In this document: one piece after another, positions 13,030 through 22,573 of the stretch
Position numbering within the stretch: position 1 is the first letter of the stretch
Layout of the letters: each line of letters begins with the position of its first letter
Assembly: GCA_013399305.1 (NCBI GenBank)
Contig: VXAI01000021.1
Span: forward strand, 1,163,215 to 1,227,214
Reading direction: 5' to 3'
DNA from: Rostratula benghalensis
Taxonomy: Eukaryota; Chordata; Aves; Charadriiformes; Rostratulidae
Length of the DNA: 64,000 nt
Notes under the pieces: generated by a model
The model's input: the letters and a program-made list of their open reading frames with translations, nothing else
Databases searched by the model: none
Told to the model about the DNA's origin: nothing
Program-made: the position numbers and the translations under genes

Positions 13030-13854
13030 AACCATTTATAAATAGATTTTTATTTATAAAGTCAATTTACATAAAATATGATACTCTTTTTAAAACTGCA
13101 TATGTACAATTTAAGAAATCCTAGCAAGTGCATACAAAAATGCCTTCAATACATTTTCTTTTTTAAAAAAAACAAACTTCAGTTTTCAGAGAAGTGGACC
13201 TTCACACCAGGCAAACTTGGACACCACATAAAGACATAACTTTACAGTCTTTTACTAAAGTGTTTGGAGAGAAAAAACCCCACTTTTTTCTATAAACCAT
13301 GTATGTTCCCAAAACATTCTAGCTGGCAGTGTTCAAGAACAAGGGAATAGGACTTGCTAAAAATAGAACTATCTCCTCACCCCTTTTCTCTAAGGTTTCT
13401 TGTACAAAAATAAGTCTTCATACACCAGTGTTCCCATAGACAGTTCAAGTTACATATAAAATAGAATCTGACATGATAAAAAAAATTCCCTCTCCCCCTC
13501 CAGAAACAAGGAAGCATCAAGTGTTTTCAATTATTTGTTTTCCCACCTCTCAAAGCAACACCGGGAAGCAGCCGTGGGGGGAAGCAGAGTCGCTGTGTCT
13601 CCTCTCCGTCGGCAGCTCCCGGCGCGCAGGTGGAGCCGCTGCCCCAGGAGCGGGTCGCGGAGCCCCGGCCAGTCTTTTACACCATTGCACTTTCCACAGC
13701 CCGAAGACGAGGGGTGAACCCGGCGAGGAACGCAACCAGCGGGGTCCCGCCGGGGTCAGGATGGGGGTGTGTGAGTATTTTGGGGATGTAGGGGGGGAAG
13801 GATGCTGGCTGCTGCGGAGAGCGAGGGCGCTGAGGTACTGCAGGCTGAGCGCGG
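13030..13854 (-). other. Probable ASCL2 3'UTR exon 2
   Basis: This runs from a strong minus-strand splice acceptor (pyrimidine-rich CATCTCTCCGCAG ending at 13855) to the AATAAA signal at 13049-13054. The part nearest the gene (about 13560-13854) is CpG-rich and the distal part is AT-rich. ASCL1 and ASCL2 in mammals have a single intron after the stop codon and a non-coding second exon, which this arrangement reproduces. The exon boundary is predicted, not observed in a transcript. Confidence 0.55.
13049..13054 (-). terminator. ASCL2 polyadenylation signal
   Basis: TTTATT on the plus strand is AATAAA on the minus strand, about 920 bases past the ASCL2 stop codon. The bases following it in transcript direction (13045 down to 13010) include a GU-rich stretch (GGCTGTTAAGATGTATCTG), as expected downstream of a cleavage site. 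Cleavage would fall near 13030-13040. It is the most plausible end of the ASCL2 transcript visible here. Confidence 0.6.
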
Positions 13855-13960
13855 CTGCGGAGAGATGTGCAAAGAGCCTCGATGGGTACGTGTCCCGCTC
13901 CCCCGGTGAACGCAGGGGGAAGCGGCACCCCCCTCACCTCCCCTCCGGATCCCCCCTCAC
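13855..13960 (-). other. Predicted ASCL2 intron in the 3'UTR
   Basis: On the minus strand the stop codon is followed 11 bases later by GGGAG/GTGAGG, a good donor (GT at 13960-13959), and the acceptor CTCTCCGCAG ends at 13855. A branch-point-like TTCAC lies about 50 bases before the acceptor. The intron would be 106 bases. A second GTGAGG at 13940 could be an alternative donor. An intron placed here agrees with the known structure of mammalian ASCL2. Confidence 0.5.
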
Positions 13961-13971
13961 CTCCCGCTGGC

Positions 13972-14481
13972 TCAGTAGCTCCCGAGCCAGCTGGTGAAGT
14001 CCAGCAGCTCCCGCTCCTCGGGGCTGAGCGCCGCGTCGTAGCCGCTCTCCTCGGAGGAGCATGGCGAGCCGGGCACGGAGGAGGCGAAGGAGGGCGAAGC
14101 GGAGGAGTAGCCGCCGCCGCCGCCTCCTTCCCCGACGGCCGCCCGCCCGCGGCCGTCGGGGAAGGCGGCGGCGGCGTCGTGCTCGTCGAGGAGCCGCTGC
14201 AAGGCGCGGATGTACTCGACGGCGGAGCGGAGGGTCTCCACTTTGCTCATCTTCTTGCTGGCGGCGCCGTGAGGGACGTGCTGGCGGAGGGCGGCGAAGC
14301 CCAGGTTGACCAGCCGGACTCGGTTGCGCTCCCGCTCGTTACGCCGAGCCACGGCGGCTGCCGCCGCCGCTCCGGTGCCCGGCAGGGCGGCGAAAGCCAG
14401 GCGGCGTCTGCAGCGCAGCAGCTCGGGGGAGGCGGGCCGCCGGCGGCCGCGGGGGACGGCGGGGGGCAGTGGCGGCAAGGC
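13972..14481 (-). CDS. ASCL2: Achaete-scute family bHLH transcription factor 2 (5' end missing)
   Basis: ASCL2 heterodimerises with class I E-proteins, binds E-boxes in the nucleus and drives lineage decisions (trophoblast and intestinal stem cells in mammals). The 169 visible codons end at TGA. Fragment residues about 46-99 form the bHLH: the basic region reads [14 protein letters not shown], followed by helix 1 with LRQHVPHG, a short loop with [10 protein letters not shown], and helix 2 with [13 protein letters not shown]. The C-terminus [17 protein letters not shown] is the ASCL2-type tail. The upstream motif [12 protein letters not shown] is also characteristic. By comparison with the mammalian protein (about 193 residues, about 20 before that motif) only about 8-10 residues are missing, so the start codon should lie within roughly 30-40 bases inside the gap. 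A glycine/alanine-rich linker follows the bHLH. Assignment to ASCL2 rather than ASCL1 rests on the tail, the pre-bHLH motif and the TSPAN32 neighbour. Confidence 0.95.
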   Translation of the reverse strand, partial: ALPPLPPAVPRGRRRPASPELLRCRRRLAFAALPGTGAAAAAAVARRNERERNRVRLVNLGFAALRQHVPHGAASKKMSKVETLRSAVEYIRALQRLLDEHDAAAAFPDGRGRAAVGEGGGGGGYSSASPSFASSVPGSPCSSEESGYDAALSPEERELLDFTSWLGSY

Positions 14482-15097
14482 NNNNNNNNNNNNNNNNNNN
14501 NNNNNNNNNNNNNNNNNNNNNNNNNNNNNNNNNNNNNNNNNNNNNNNNNNNNNNNNNNNNNNNNNNNNNNNNNNNNNNNNNNNNNNNNNNNNNNNNNNNN
14601 NNNNNNNNNNNNNNNNNNNNNNNNNNNNNNNNNNNNNNNNNNNNNNNNNNNNNNNNNNNNNNNNNNNNNNNNNNNNNNNNNNNNNNNNNNNNNNNNNNNN
14701 NNNNNNNNNNNNNNNNNNNNNNNNNNNNNNNNNNNNNNNNNNNNNNNNNNNNNNNNNNNNNNNNNNNNNNNNNNNNNNNNNNNNNNNNNNNNNNNNNNNN
14801 NNNNNNNNNNNNNNNNNNNNNNNNNNNNNNNNNNNNNNNNNNNNNNNNNNNNNNNNNNNNNNNNNNNNNNNNNNNNNNNNNNNNNNNNNNNNNNNNNNNN
14901 NNNNNNNNNNNNNNNNNNNNNNNNNNNNNNNNNNNNNNNNNNNNNNNNNNNNNNNNNNNNNNNNNNNNNNNNNNNNNNNNNNNNNNNNNNNNNNNNNNNN
15001 NNNNNNNNNNNNNNNNNNNNNNNNNNNNNNNNNNNNNNNNNNNNNNNNNNNNNNNNNNNNNNNNNNNNNNNNNNNNNNNNNNNNNNNNNNNNNNNNN
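14482..15097. other. Assembly gap (616 N) hiding the ASCL2 start
   Basis: This is a run of undetermined bases. The right-hand edge resumes in a run of C. It should contain the ASCL2 start codon, 5'UTR and core promoter. The long open frames that cross it are not real. Confidence 0.99.
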
Positions 15098-15176
15098 CCC
15101 CCCCAAACCCAGGCACCAGGCTGTCCCCGCGGGGCAGTGAGTGGCAGTAGCCCTGCCACCAAACACCCGGTGTGGA

Positions 15177-15237
15177 CACCTGGCTGCCGGGTGGCGACTG
15201 ACAAAGCCTAAGGGGTATACCTGGACTCTGCTTTGTT
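15177..15237. promoter_or_regulatory. E-box and TCF/LEF-like motifs upstream of ASCL2
   Basis: CACCTG at 15177-15182 is an E-box of the class bound by achaete-scute/E-protein dimers. CTTTGTT at 15231-15237 fits the TCF/LEF core CTTTGWW. Both lie about 0.65-0.75 kb upstream of the inferred ASCL2 start. Mammalian ASCL2 is a WNT target and autoregulates, so the motifs are in keeping with that, but both are short enough to occur by chance. Confidence 0.25.
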
Positions 15238-15240
15238 ACA

Positions 15241-18200
15241 TGTACTAAAAAAAGTAAAAATAATAATAGGAAAAGATAAAAAAAACCAAACAACCAACCC
15301 AACCCCCCAAACTTATAGCAGTTGCGTGAGTCATCTTACAAAGGCCGTTCTCTCTTCTTTTCAGGCTTAAATGAGAGTTTTGGGGGTGAAAGGCACAGGG
15401 ATGAGAAGAAAAATGTAAAGTTTTTGTGGCTGAGGGAGTTGTGCTCCCGCTTCCCTTTGCTGCGGCAAGCAGTCCCGCTCGGCTGGCCACTTCCAGCTCC
15501 GGGGGGGGGAGAGGAGCTGCAGGGTAAGGTGTTTTTGTGTGGCTGAATTTCATCATGGGGACGATAATAGAGCTGAGCTTGTGGTGAGAAATGACTTGGA
15601 CGGTGTGGAGGGGCTGCTACGTGCACCCACTGCCTAGGGGTCCACTCTCAGCTTCAGCACAGCTTGCAGTATCTGCTGCTTTGCTCCTGGCTAGCCTTTG
15701 GGGAAAAAAAAAAAAAAAAAATCAACCCAAAACCCAGCGTGGTGCTAAAATATCTCCAACAGACCCTTCCACTGGCGTTGGTGAGATCAGCTCAGGCTGT
15801 GTCCTGTGCTAGCCACCAGGGTGCTCATGCAGCCTTAGCTTCAGTGGGACCATCTGCAGGAGGCAAAGGGTGCTCCTGCACATGAGGGTTTGCAGCAGCT
15901 GTTAATTGGGGTAAGAAAAGTGCTAATTGCCTTCTGCAGGATCTCCCTCCACCTCGAGGTGTAAGTGCAGGGAGGAGTGGGATAGTTCAGTTATGGGGTC
16001 TCGTTTTTTGGCAGGGAACGTAACCCTTTCCCAGGAAGATGCTCAAAGCCAAGCTCTCTAGTAGCGACCTGGTGGCAGACACGTGTGTGTGCCCGCAGCA
16101 GACCCATCACTGCACAGGTGGGTGCCAGGGGTGCTCTGTGGCACGATGTGGGTATCAAAGTGAAGCTCTGTATCCTCCTGGCTGCCCTGACCTGCTCTGG
16201 TTGGTGCTGCTGCTAGGGTCTATCTAAGCCAAAAAAAGGTAACGCAAAGAGCCGTTCATGATTTCTAGATGTGACACAAAGGAGGCTTTTTTTCTACCTC
16301 TGTGGGGTGTTTAGGGAGCAGCAAGGCTCTACTGTGTTGGAAGAGAAATATCTCTCCTGGGGACTGGTCACGATGGTAGTGGGTTGAAGGAGCAAGCCCC
16401 GCTGCAGTGTCTCAAGGCGATGGGCTAAAATTCCTGGAAGTGACAGGAAAGACCCTGCAAGTGCTTTGTGTGTTTGGAAATCCCACTCGAGCGCGCATCA
16501 GGCTTGGCACCCAAATTCGGTGGCTTTCAAGACATACTTGGCCTCTTCTGTAGACCTAGGGGGAAAAACCATGAGCAGCCAGGTGGCTGCTGTGAAGGGT
16601 TTGGCTCACGAGGAGCAGCCTGTGGTGTGCAGCGCGGACAAGGATGTTCTGCCTGATGGGTTCCTGGGAAGCAAAGGGGAGCTGCTTGGGTGTGTAAACG
16701 TGCTGGTGTGTGCAAGCAGTCACCAGATCAGTTCCTCAGCTCAAGCCATGTCGTGCAGGCGCTTGTCTTCAGCATCTGCAAAGCTGGCTTGGCTGGCGCA
16801 GGGGGCTTCCCGTGCACGCAGTGGCAGTAGTGGCTTAGGCAGAAAGGGCCTTACTGCGGTGGAGTAATATCAGTGGTCTTTTATTACCTCTTCTTTAATT
16901 TCTGATGCAAGCCCCTCTCACCGGAAAGAGGAAGCTGCTGTGTTTGAAGCTGTTCAGGAGAAAACCTTATGTATCAAAGAGCCACACTCAGGAGTAATTA
17001 CTGGATTTTTATTTGTACAAAAATGACTACAGGGATTTTTTTTTTTTTTTTCATTAATAATGCACTGTTCAAACACCAGTAAATCCACTCTCAAGGGAGA
17101 GTGTGCAGCCTCCAGCCCCAGTGATTCCACACTCAGCTCGGTGACAAATTTGACTTGGGCAGATTAGCTTGAGGGCTGCTGCTGACGATGTGTGTTTTCA
17201 GCCAGATGTGGCTTTCAGGTCTGGGCCTGAGCATAGCACAAAGCAACTGCTTACACTTTCTTAACAATACAGCTGGTTTCATGATAGTCTGAAGGTATGT
17301 ACATCTCGTACTCTGAGAAGTGTAATCTTATTTGAAATCTCTTTATAAAGTTAATGACTGTGTTAGATCCAGTAGAACAAGACATCATTAACACTGTCTG
17401 TGTTCACAATCAACTTCCTGATCATAATCTGGGGGGAGAGAGAGCATCCAGCAATGTGCTACCCATCCCCAGAGGGTAGGGAGAAGAAATTCTCCTCTCC
17501 TGGCACAGGTAAGGCAAAAGTGATACAAGCATGGTTGGTGTGGGCACCCTGTGTGGCTTTGGCCAGCATGGTGCAAGGTGGGAGAACTCTGCTTGGAGAG
17601 AGGGTAACTGCTGTGAAGGGACTCCGAGCCCTCACGCTACATGCTATTTCTTGCATCTGCCAAAGGTGAAGGCAAAACACAGCGCTGGTGGGTGTGTTGG
17701 TGGGAACACTGCAGACAAGGTGTTGGGTCAATCTTGCTGAGACCCCCTCCTTGCAGGCAGCTGACATGAGCCTCTGGATTTTTGTGGCCAAAACTTTCTG
17801 GACCTCAGTTGAAAGCAATAGAGGTCCCGTTGTGATAAGGCTTGAGAGAGCAAATGCCAGAAATAAATGGTGAGGGGCAATCAAGCACCCCCATTCTCCC
17901 TGGTAAGCAGGTGAATCCCTGACTTGCCAGGCTGGGCTCTGCTTGTGCTGGTTTTACTGGGAGCAGGACTAGAGTTGTGTCTTTAGGTTTACCACCGACA
18001 CAGCTGCTTCCTGGGCAGTTATGGTTTGCAATTCAATAACACATAGAAAAGAAAAAAGAATTTAGTCTCATTAGGAGTGTGTGTTTTAGAGCTATGAATA
18101 CAGTTTTCTCACTTTGGAGGGGGTGGGTGGAACAAAGTTTATTTGAGTTTATTCTTTGAAGGGAATTCCCTGTCTTCAGCTTGTGCTCTTTTCAAATGTA

Positions 18201-21200
18201 ACCTTTCTTGGGCTTGATGAGCTTTTTAAATAATTCTTCTGATGGTTTTTTGCACACCTACAATCAGTTGCAAAATGCCTGGAAATAACTGCAGGATTTC
18301 TGAAATGCACTTTGAAAGTAATAAGAAATGTAAAAGTCCTTTGGAGATTTTATGATTTCTCCCTGGTTTTGTTTCTTCCAAGGCAACCTCTGGCCAGCCT
18401 TTTTTCCATTCACAGCCAGTTGCATGGTGCATTTGACGCTTGGCAAAGCCCAGCACCTCCCCCTTTTCTCCTCTCCTCCTCCTCTTGAAAAGAGGCAGCC
18501 CTGGGTTTAAAAGTTGATTTTTAGCTTTGATTGTGCGTATGTGCTATATGAATGCTAAGCAGCCTTTACAATACAGCCTTGTGATGCAGACATGGCTGTG
18601 AGGTCTTCCCGGGCTTCCCATCATTCAAACAGCTTTGGTGTGGGTTTGATATAGGCATGTTTTATTTACGAGTGAGCTCTAGAGTGAATATAGTTGTGTT
18701 ACAGGCAGCAGCTGAGGGACCAAATGGGCTGAGCCAGTGACACCTGTAAATCTGCCACATTTGGAGCTATTTTCTGTGGTGGAGGAGAAGTATTTTTCTT
18801 ACTGATGGTGTGGTCTGGCAAAGGAGACAGCTCCCAAGAGGCGGCATGGACCTGGGATGATGTGTCCTGCCTGGAGGATGGGTGTAGTTTTGCCTCCTGG
18901 GGCCACCTCCTCTTCCCTGCCTCCAGCCCATCCTCTAGCATGAGCACAAGTGGCACCACCCTGAAGTCAAGGGGGAGATTTCTCTTGCCTGCTGCCCAGG
19001 TGGCATTCAAGGAGCCCCACAGGGATGGGTGCTGGTGTTGCATGGTTGGTGGCTGCACTGATGAAGTGGATGGTGAGAAAGCACTAGCATGAATTCAGCT
19101 GCTTCTCCTCCATTTATGTTCAATCTCCCAAGTTCACTCCGTGCAGTGTTAATGCATCAAATATCTCAGCTCTTTTAGGACATCCTTCTGACAAGTGTGG
19201 GCAGGGTTTCCTCCCCAGTTCAGAGGAAGGTTGGATGTTTTATAGCTCTGAAAAAAATATCATTTGGCTTTGTTCCCTTTTTTAAATCAGTCTTTTCCTT
19301 CTGGACGAGGCGGGCATGTCCTTCCGACACCCATGCAGCTGGGGGTGCCAGTATGCATTTTCACAGCCTAACAGAAGGTTGCAAGCTGCCACAAGGCTAG
19401 AGGAAGAGGACACCTGGGCTCCCCAGGGTATTTTCAGCCTTGCTACCTTCTTTCTGTGCTTTGGCTGATAACCAGAGATAAGGGAGGAAGCCACAGGCAG
19501 TAGCTGTGGTCAACTGTGGTTTCCATACCATGTCTGGGAGCAATAAGTTGTGTTCTTGCAAAGGGAACCAACTGATAGAACTCAGCAGGGTGGGCAGTAG
19601 ACTGAGCCTTGCTGAAAAACTACACTGCCATCCAGCCTGTGTGTTGGCTGCGAGTACAGTTTCCCAGTGTGCCTCCAGCCCTGCCTCTCTTCCCACTGGG
19701 ACAGGGCTGGGGGGACGCCCTGCTTCTTGCCAGGGCTCCCTGGGCAAAGAGCTGCCAAGGCAGGCATATTCCAATGACACAGCACCCAGAGAACATTTAA
19801 TCCCAGAGAAAGGGAAGTGTTCTAAAGACCCCCCCATCCATGGCCACAGTGCCTCCCTTATTCAGAGCCCAACTTCTTAATGCCCCAGGTCTACTAATGC
19901 TCCTACTCTTGACTTTCCTTTGGGGGGAGGGAGCAACTTCTTTTGCTTTTTATTGTGTTCTGATGTTAGAAATTCATGTATGTTCTGCCCCAGAGAAATC
20001 TTTCAAACCATATCTATACAGGATAAAGTATGTGATGGAGGAAAGAAAACCAGCAGAAAATACCTCCACCCCAAATCCAGTGCTGGCGCCACAGCAGGTA
20101 ATCAAAGGAGCAGACACAAAGGCAGACCACCAAGCTCTGCGGGTGGGAGAAGCATCTGAAGCATCAGAGGACATGAGCAAACTATCCAGGAATAACCATT
20201 CATAACCAAACCAGAAGAAACATCTGTTTAAATTCAAGTGTTTAGAGTTAGAGACATGATTTGAGAGCCTTGTGAGGCACTGAAAATGCCTATTTTTATG
20301 GCTCAGGGCAATAGAGGGTAGAGCATCTTTTGTGGAAAGAATGCCTCCAAGGGGTGTAGACGGTGATTTTCTGACCTCTCAGGTGGTTCTGCAGTGAGGT
20401 GTGAGACTTCTGCAAGGACAGAGGAGACCTCTGGGGAACCGGGAAGGGAACTGTCCATCTGTTCCCTTCAGAAAGCCAGTTTGAATCATCATTCCCTTCG
20501 GGAAGGGTTTCTGCTGGCCTGTGGGGACCTCTAGTGTGAGATCTGGCTTTACACAGGCCTCCATTAGCATGCGTTTAGGATCAGAGAAGGAAACTGGGGT
20601 CGAGGGGATAATGAAGATGGGCCTCATGGCCCTTGCTGTGAAACAGGCTCCAGGTGTGCTGGTGGTGTGCACCATGGCTGCGCCCTCGCTTCTAACTCAC
20701 CACCGCTCTTGGTCAGGCTCCTGTTGCTGGTTTTACATGCAGAGCTGTGCTTCATACCTTGTTGCAGTCCTTTCAGATTTAACCTGGAACTCCACCTGTG
20801 GACCAACCCTGCTGCCTTTACACCCTTTGGTGGTCGTTCTCCTTGAAAATGCAGGTGACAACACCACCATCTTCCCGTAATGCCAGAAGAAATGAAGGCT
20901 CCTAACAACTCTGTGTTTGGATGCAGTCCTAACTCCACCATGGTGTTTTATAAGCCACTTTCCCCACCTGGCCTATGGTGGGAACCACACAGACGTGATT
21001 ACCTCGCAGCTGTACTCCTATCCTAGTGGGAGGTCTGAGCTGCTGTGGACAGTGTCTGGTTCCTGCTCCTGGACATATATGGCTGAGCATCAGCTGCCTC
21101 CTCAGACTGTTGCCCTCTCTCTGTAGTGCTGTCTTCTCTGCTCTCCTTCTCTGCTGTCCATCTGTTGGCTTTCCTCAGGCGTTTTGCAGCTGGTGGCTGG

Positions 21201-22384
21201 AATAGGGAGGTCTCTGTGTGCACACGGGTACATCAGTGTCTCCTCTTGGTCATCAGGGAGACCAACCAGGGCAGGGACCCATGAGCCATGGAGGACACAG
21301 CTGTGGCAGCTCTTATTGGAGTCTTGGGAGATTGCAACCGAGATGTTTTGCAAGAAAGCTAGTGATATAGTCAGAAAATCATGACTTGCTCTTTCCTGTG
21401 CACATGGTATTGTGCAACGCACTTTCTCTTGCTTCTCTTTGATCTACAAAATACATCTTCCTTCCTGTTTTTAATCCCCTCCTCCTCTTCTTTGGTATTT
21501 TCCTGTAGCTACAGGTACTGATGTGACATGGTTTTACTTCCCCCACCTTCCCACCCCCTCTCAGCCCCCTTTCTTTCCCACCTGGGGGGAGTGCAACTAT
21601 TTTCCACTATTCTGTTTCACTTCTCTTCCAGCGGTCTAGCTCTGAAATTAAGGATGATTAAGGCACTCGGTCATTCAGTCTCCCTTTGGCCAGATTGCTT
21701 TTGAGTCTTCTTTGCGATTTACTTTTGGGAAATATCCATCCAGCAGGCAGCTGGTTTTGAAGACCAGAAGTTACCTGAGCCTTCTGTAGCCATGGGGTCC
21801 TTGGGGTCTTCAGTGCCAGGAGAGGGGAAAGGACAGAGTCAAAAAGTCCATGAATGGTGATGGTCTCCTGAGCAGGGGTTTATATTTATGTGTAGTGAGT
21901 TTCCGGGACAGAATACTACCAAAGGGATGTTTTCCCCCTTATCTGCAAATAGAATTTGTAATAGAGTCACAGCTAAAGGTCATTGCTATGTGGTGGTTTC
22001 CAAATGGGGAGGGAAGACTCTTATGCAGATCTTTGGGGGTTTTGATGTCTTCTTTAAACAAGAGCTGGGCGTTTTTTAAACATTTTCTTAAAAGTTTTTT
22101 CCCAAAATACTACTTATGCAGGTTTAAAAAAAAATAGTGACAATGTTGGTAATGCAAAATCATCCCAGTGAAAGTGAAAAGCAGAGTATTTTGATACTAA
22201 CTCTTAATTGAACACGTAAAGAAAATTATAAGGAGCTTTGCTCTGAACTCGGTGACAGGCTGTTTTTCTGTATGCCTTTCCTAGATTACTGTGTGTCAGA
22301 GTTGACAGCAGCCCACCAAGAGCACAGGCAGAAGGTGGCTGCTCTAAACAAGATTTAGTAATTGGGCAGGAGGAGGTGCATCAG
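15241..22384. other. Intergenic region between ASCL2 and TSPAN32
   Basis: This is the 7-kb spacer between the divergently transcribed genes. No exon is supported on either strand. Low-complexity tracts include A18 at 15704-15721 and T16 at 17036-17051. No CR1 copy is recognisable. It should contain upstream regulatory DNA for both genes, but conserved elements cannot be picked out without alignment. Confidence 0.55.
15704..15721. repeat. Poly-A tract (18)
   Basis: This is a pure A run in the ASCL2-TSPAN32 spacer, with no recognisable retroposed body beside it. Confidence 0.9.
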
Positions 22385-22409
22385 CACGTGGTGGGGACTA
22401 CACTTCCCA
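22385..22409 (+). promoter_or_regulatory. Probable TSPAN32 promoter elements: E-box plus ACTACA-type (ZNF143) motif
   Basis: CACGTG at 22385-22390 is followed by ACTACACTTCCCA at 22397-22409, which fits the mammalian promoter motif ACTAYRNNNCCCR, bound by ZNF143/THAP11, at every specified position. They lie 117-141 bases upstream of the TSPAN32 start codon, where a core promoter or 5'UTR is expected. No TATA box is visible. An in-frame ATG at 22376 lies upstream of these motifs. Confidence 0.5.
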
Positions 22410-22525
22410 AGAGGCCCTGCTGTGGCCATGCCTCCCCTTGGTGGAAACCCAGGCTTTATCAAGAGCTGGAAGGAACAGCTGCCAGCTCTCTCTGGGGACA
22501 ACCAGCCACGGGACTGAGGTGCAGG

Positions 22526-22573
22526 ATGAGGACCACCAAGTGCCAGCTGCTGGTGACCAGCCTCTGCGTCATG
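22526..22573 (+). CDS. TSPAN32: TSPAN32 coding exon 1
   Basis: This exon encodes [16 protein letters not shown], the N-terminus and first half of TM1, and ends at ATG/GTGAGC (phase 0). The ATG has A at -3. The KCQ-LVT match to the mammalian start region supports it. The frame is open upstream to another ATG at 22376, but that would place the promoter-type motifs inside coding sequence, so 22526 is preferred. C6 is a candidate palmitoylation site beside the membrane. Confidence 0.85.

Larger units (their letters stand above)
13560..15160. promoter_or_regulatory. CpG island over ASCL2
   Basis: Sequence from about 13560 to the gap edge at 14481 is very GC-rich with dense CG dinucleotides, spanning the coding exon, the short intron and the start of the 3'UTR. 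Moderately GC-rich sequence reappears after the gap (15098-15160). The island probably continues through the N run and contains the promoter. Developmental bHLH genes commonly sit in such islands. Confidence 0.7.

Noticed and set aside
13867..15302. Several open frames of 220-427 codons on both strands around ASCL2
   Set aside because: They are created by the 616-base N run and by GC-rich sequence opposite the real ASCL2 frame.
15241..22384. A counterpart of human C11orf21 between ASCL2 and TSPAN32
   Set aside because: No minus-strand frame with matching features or splice structure was seen; that gene is probably mammalian-specific.
22526..22573. CTCF-like match in TSPAN32 exon 1 (CCACCAAGTGCCAG)
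   Set aside because: A key G of the core is replaced by C, and the sequence is explained by conserved coding content.
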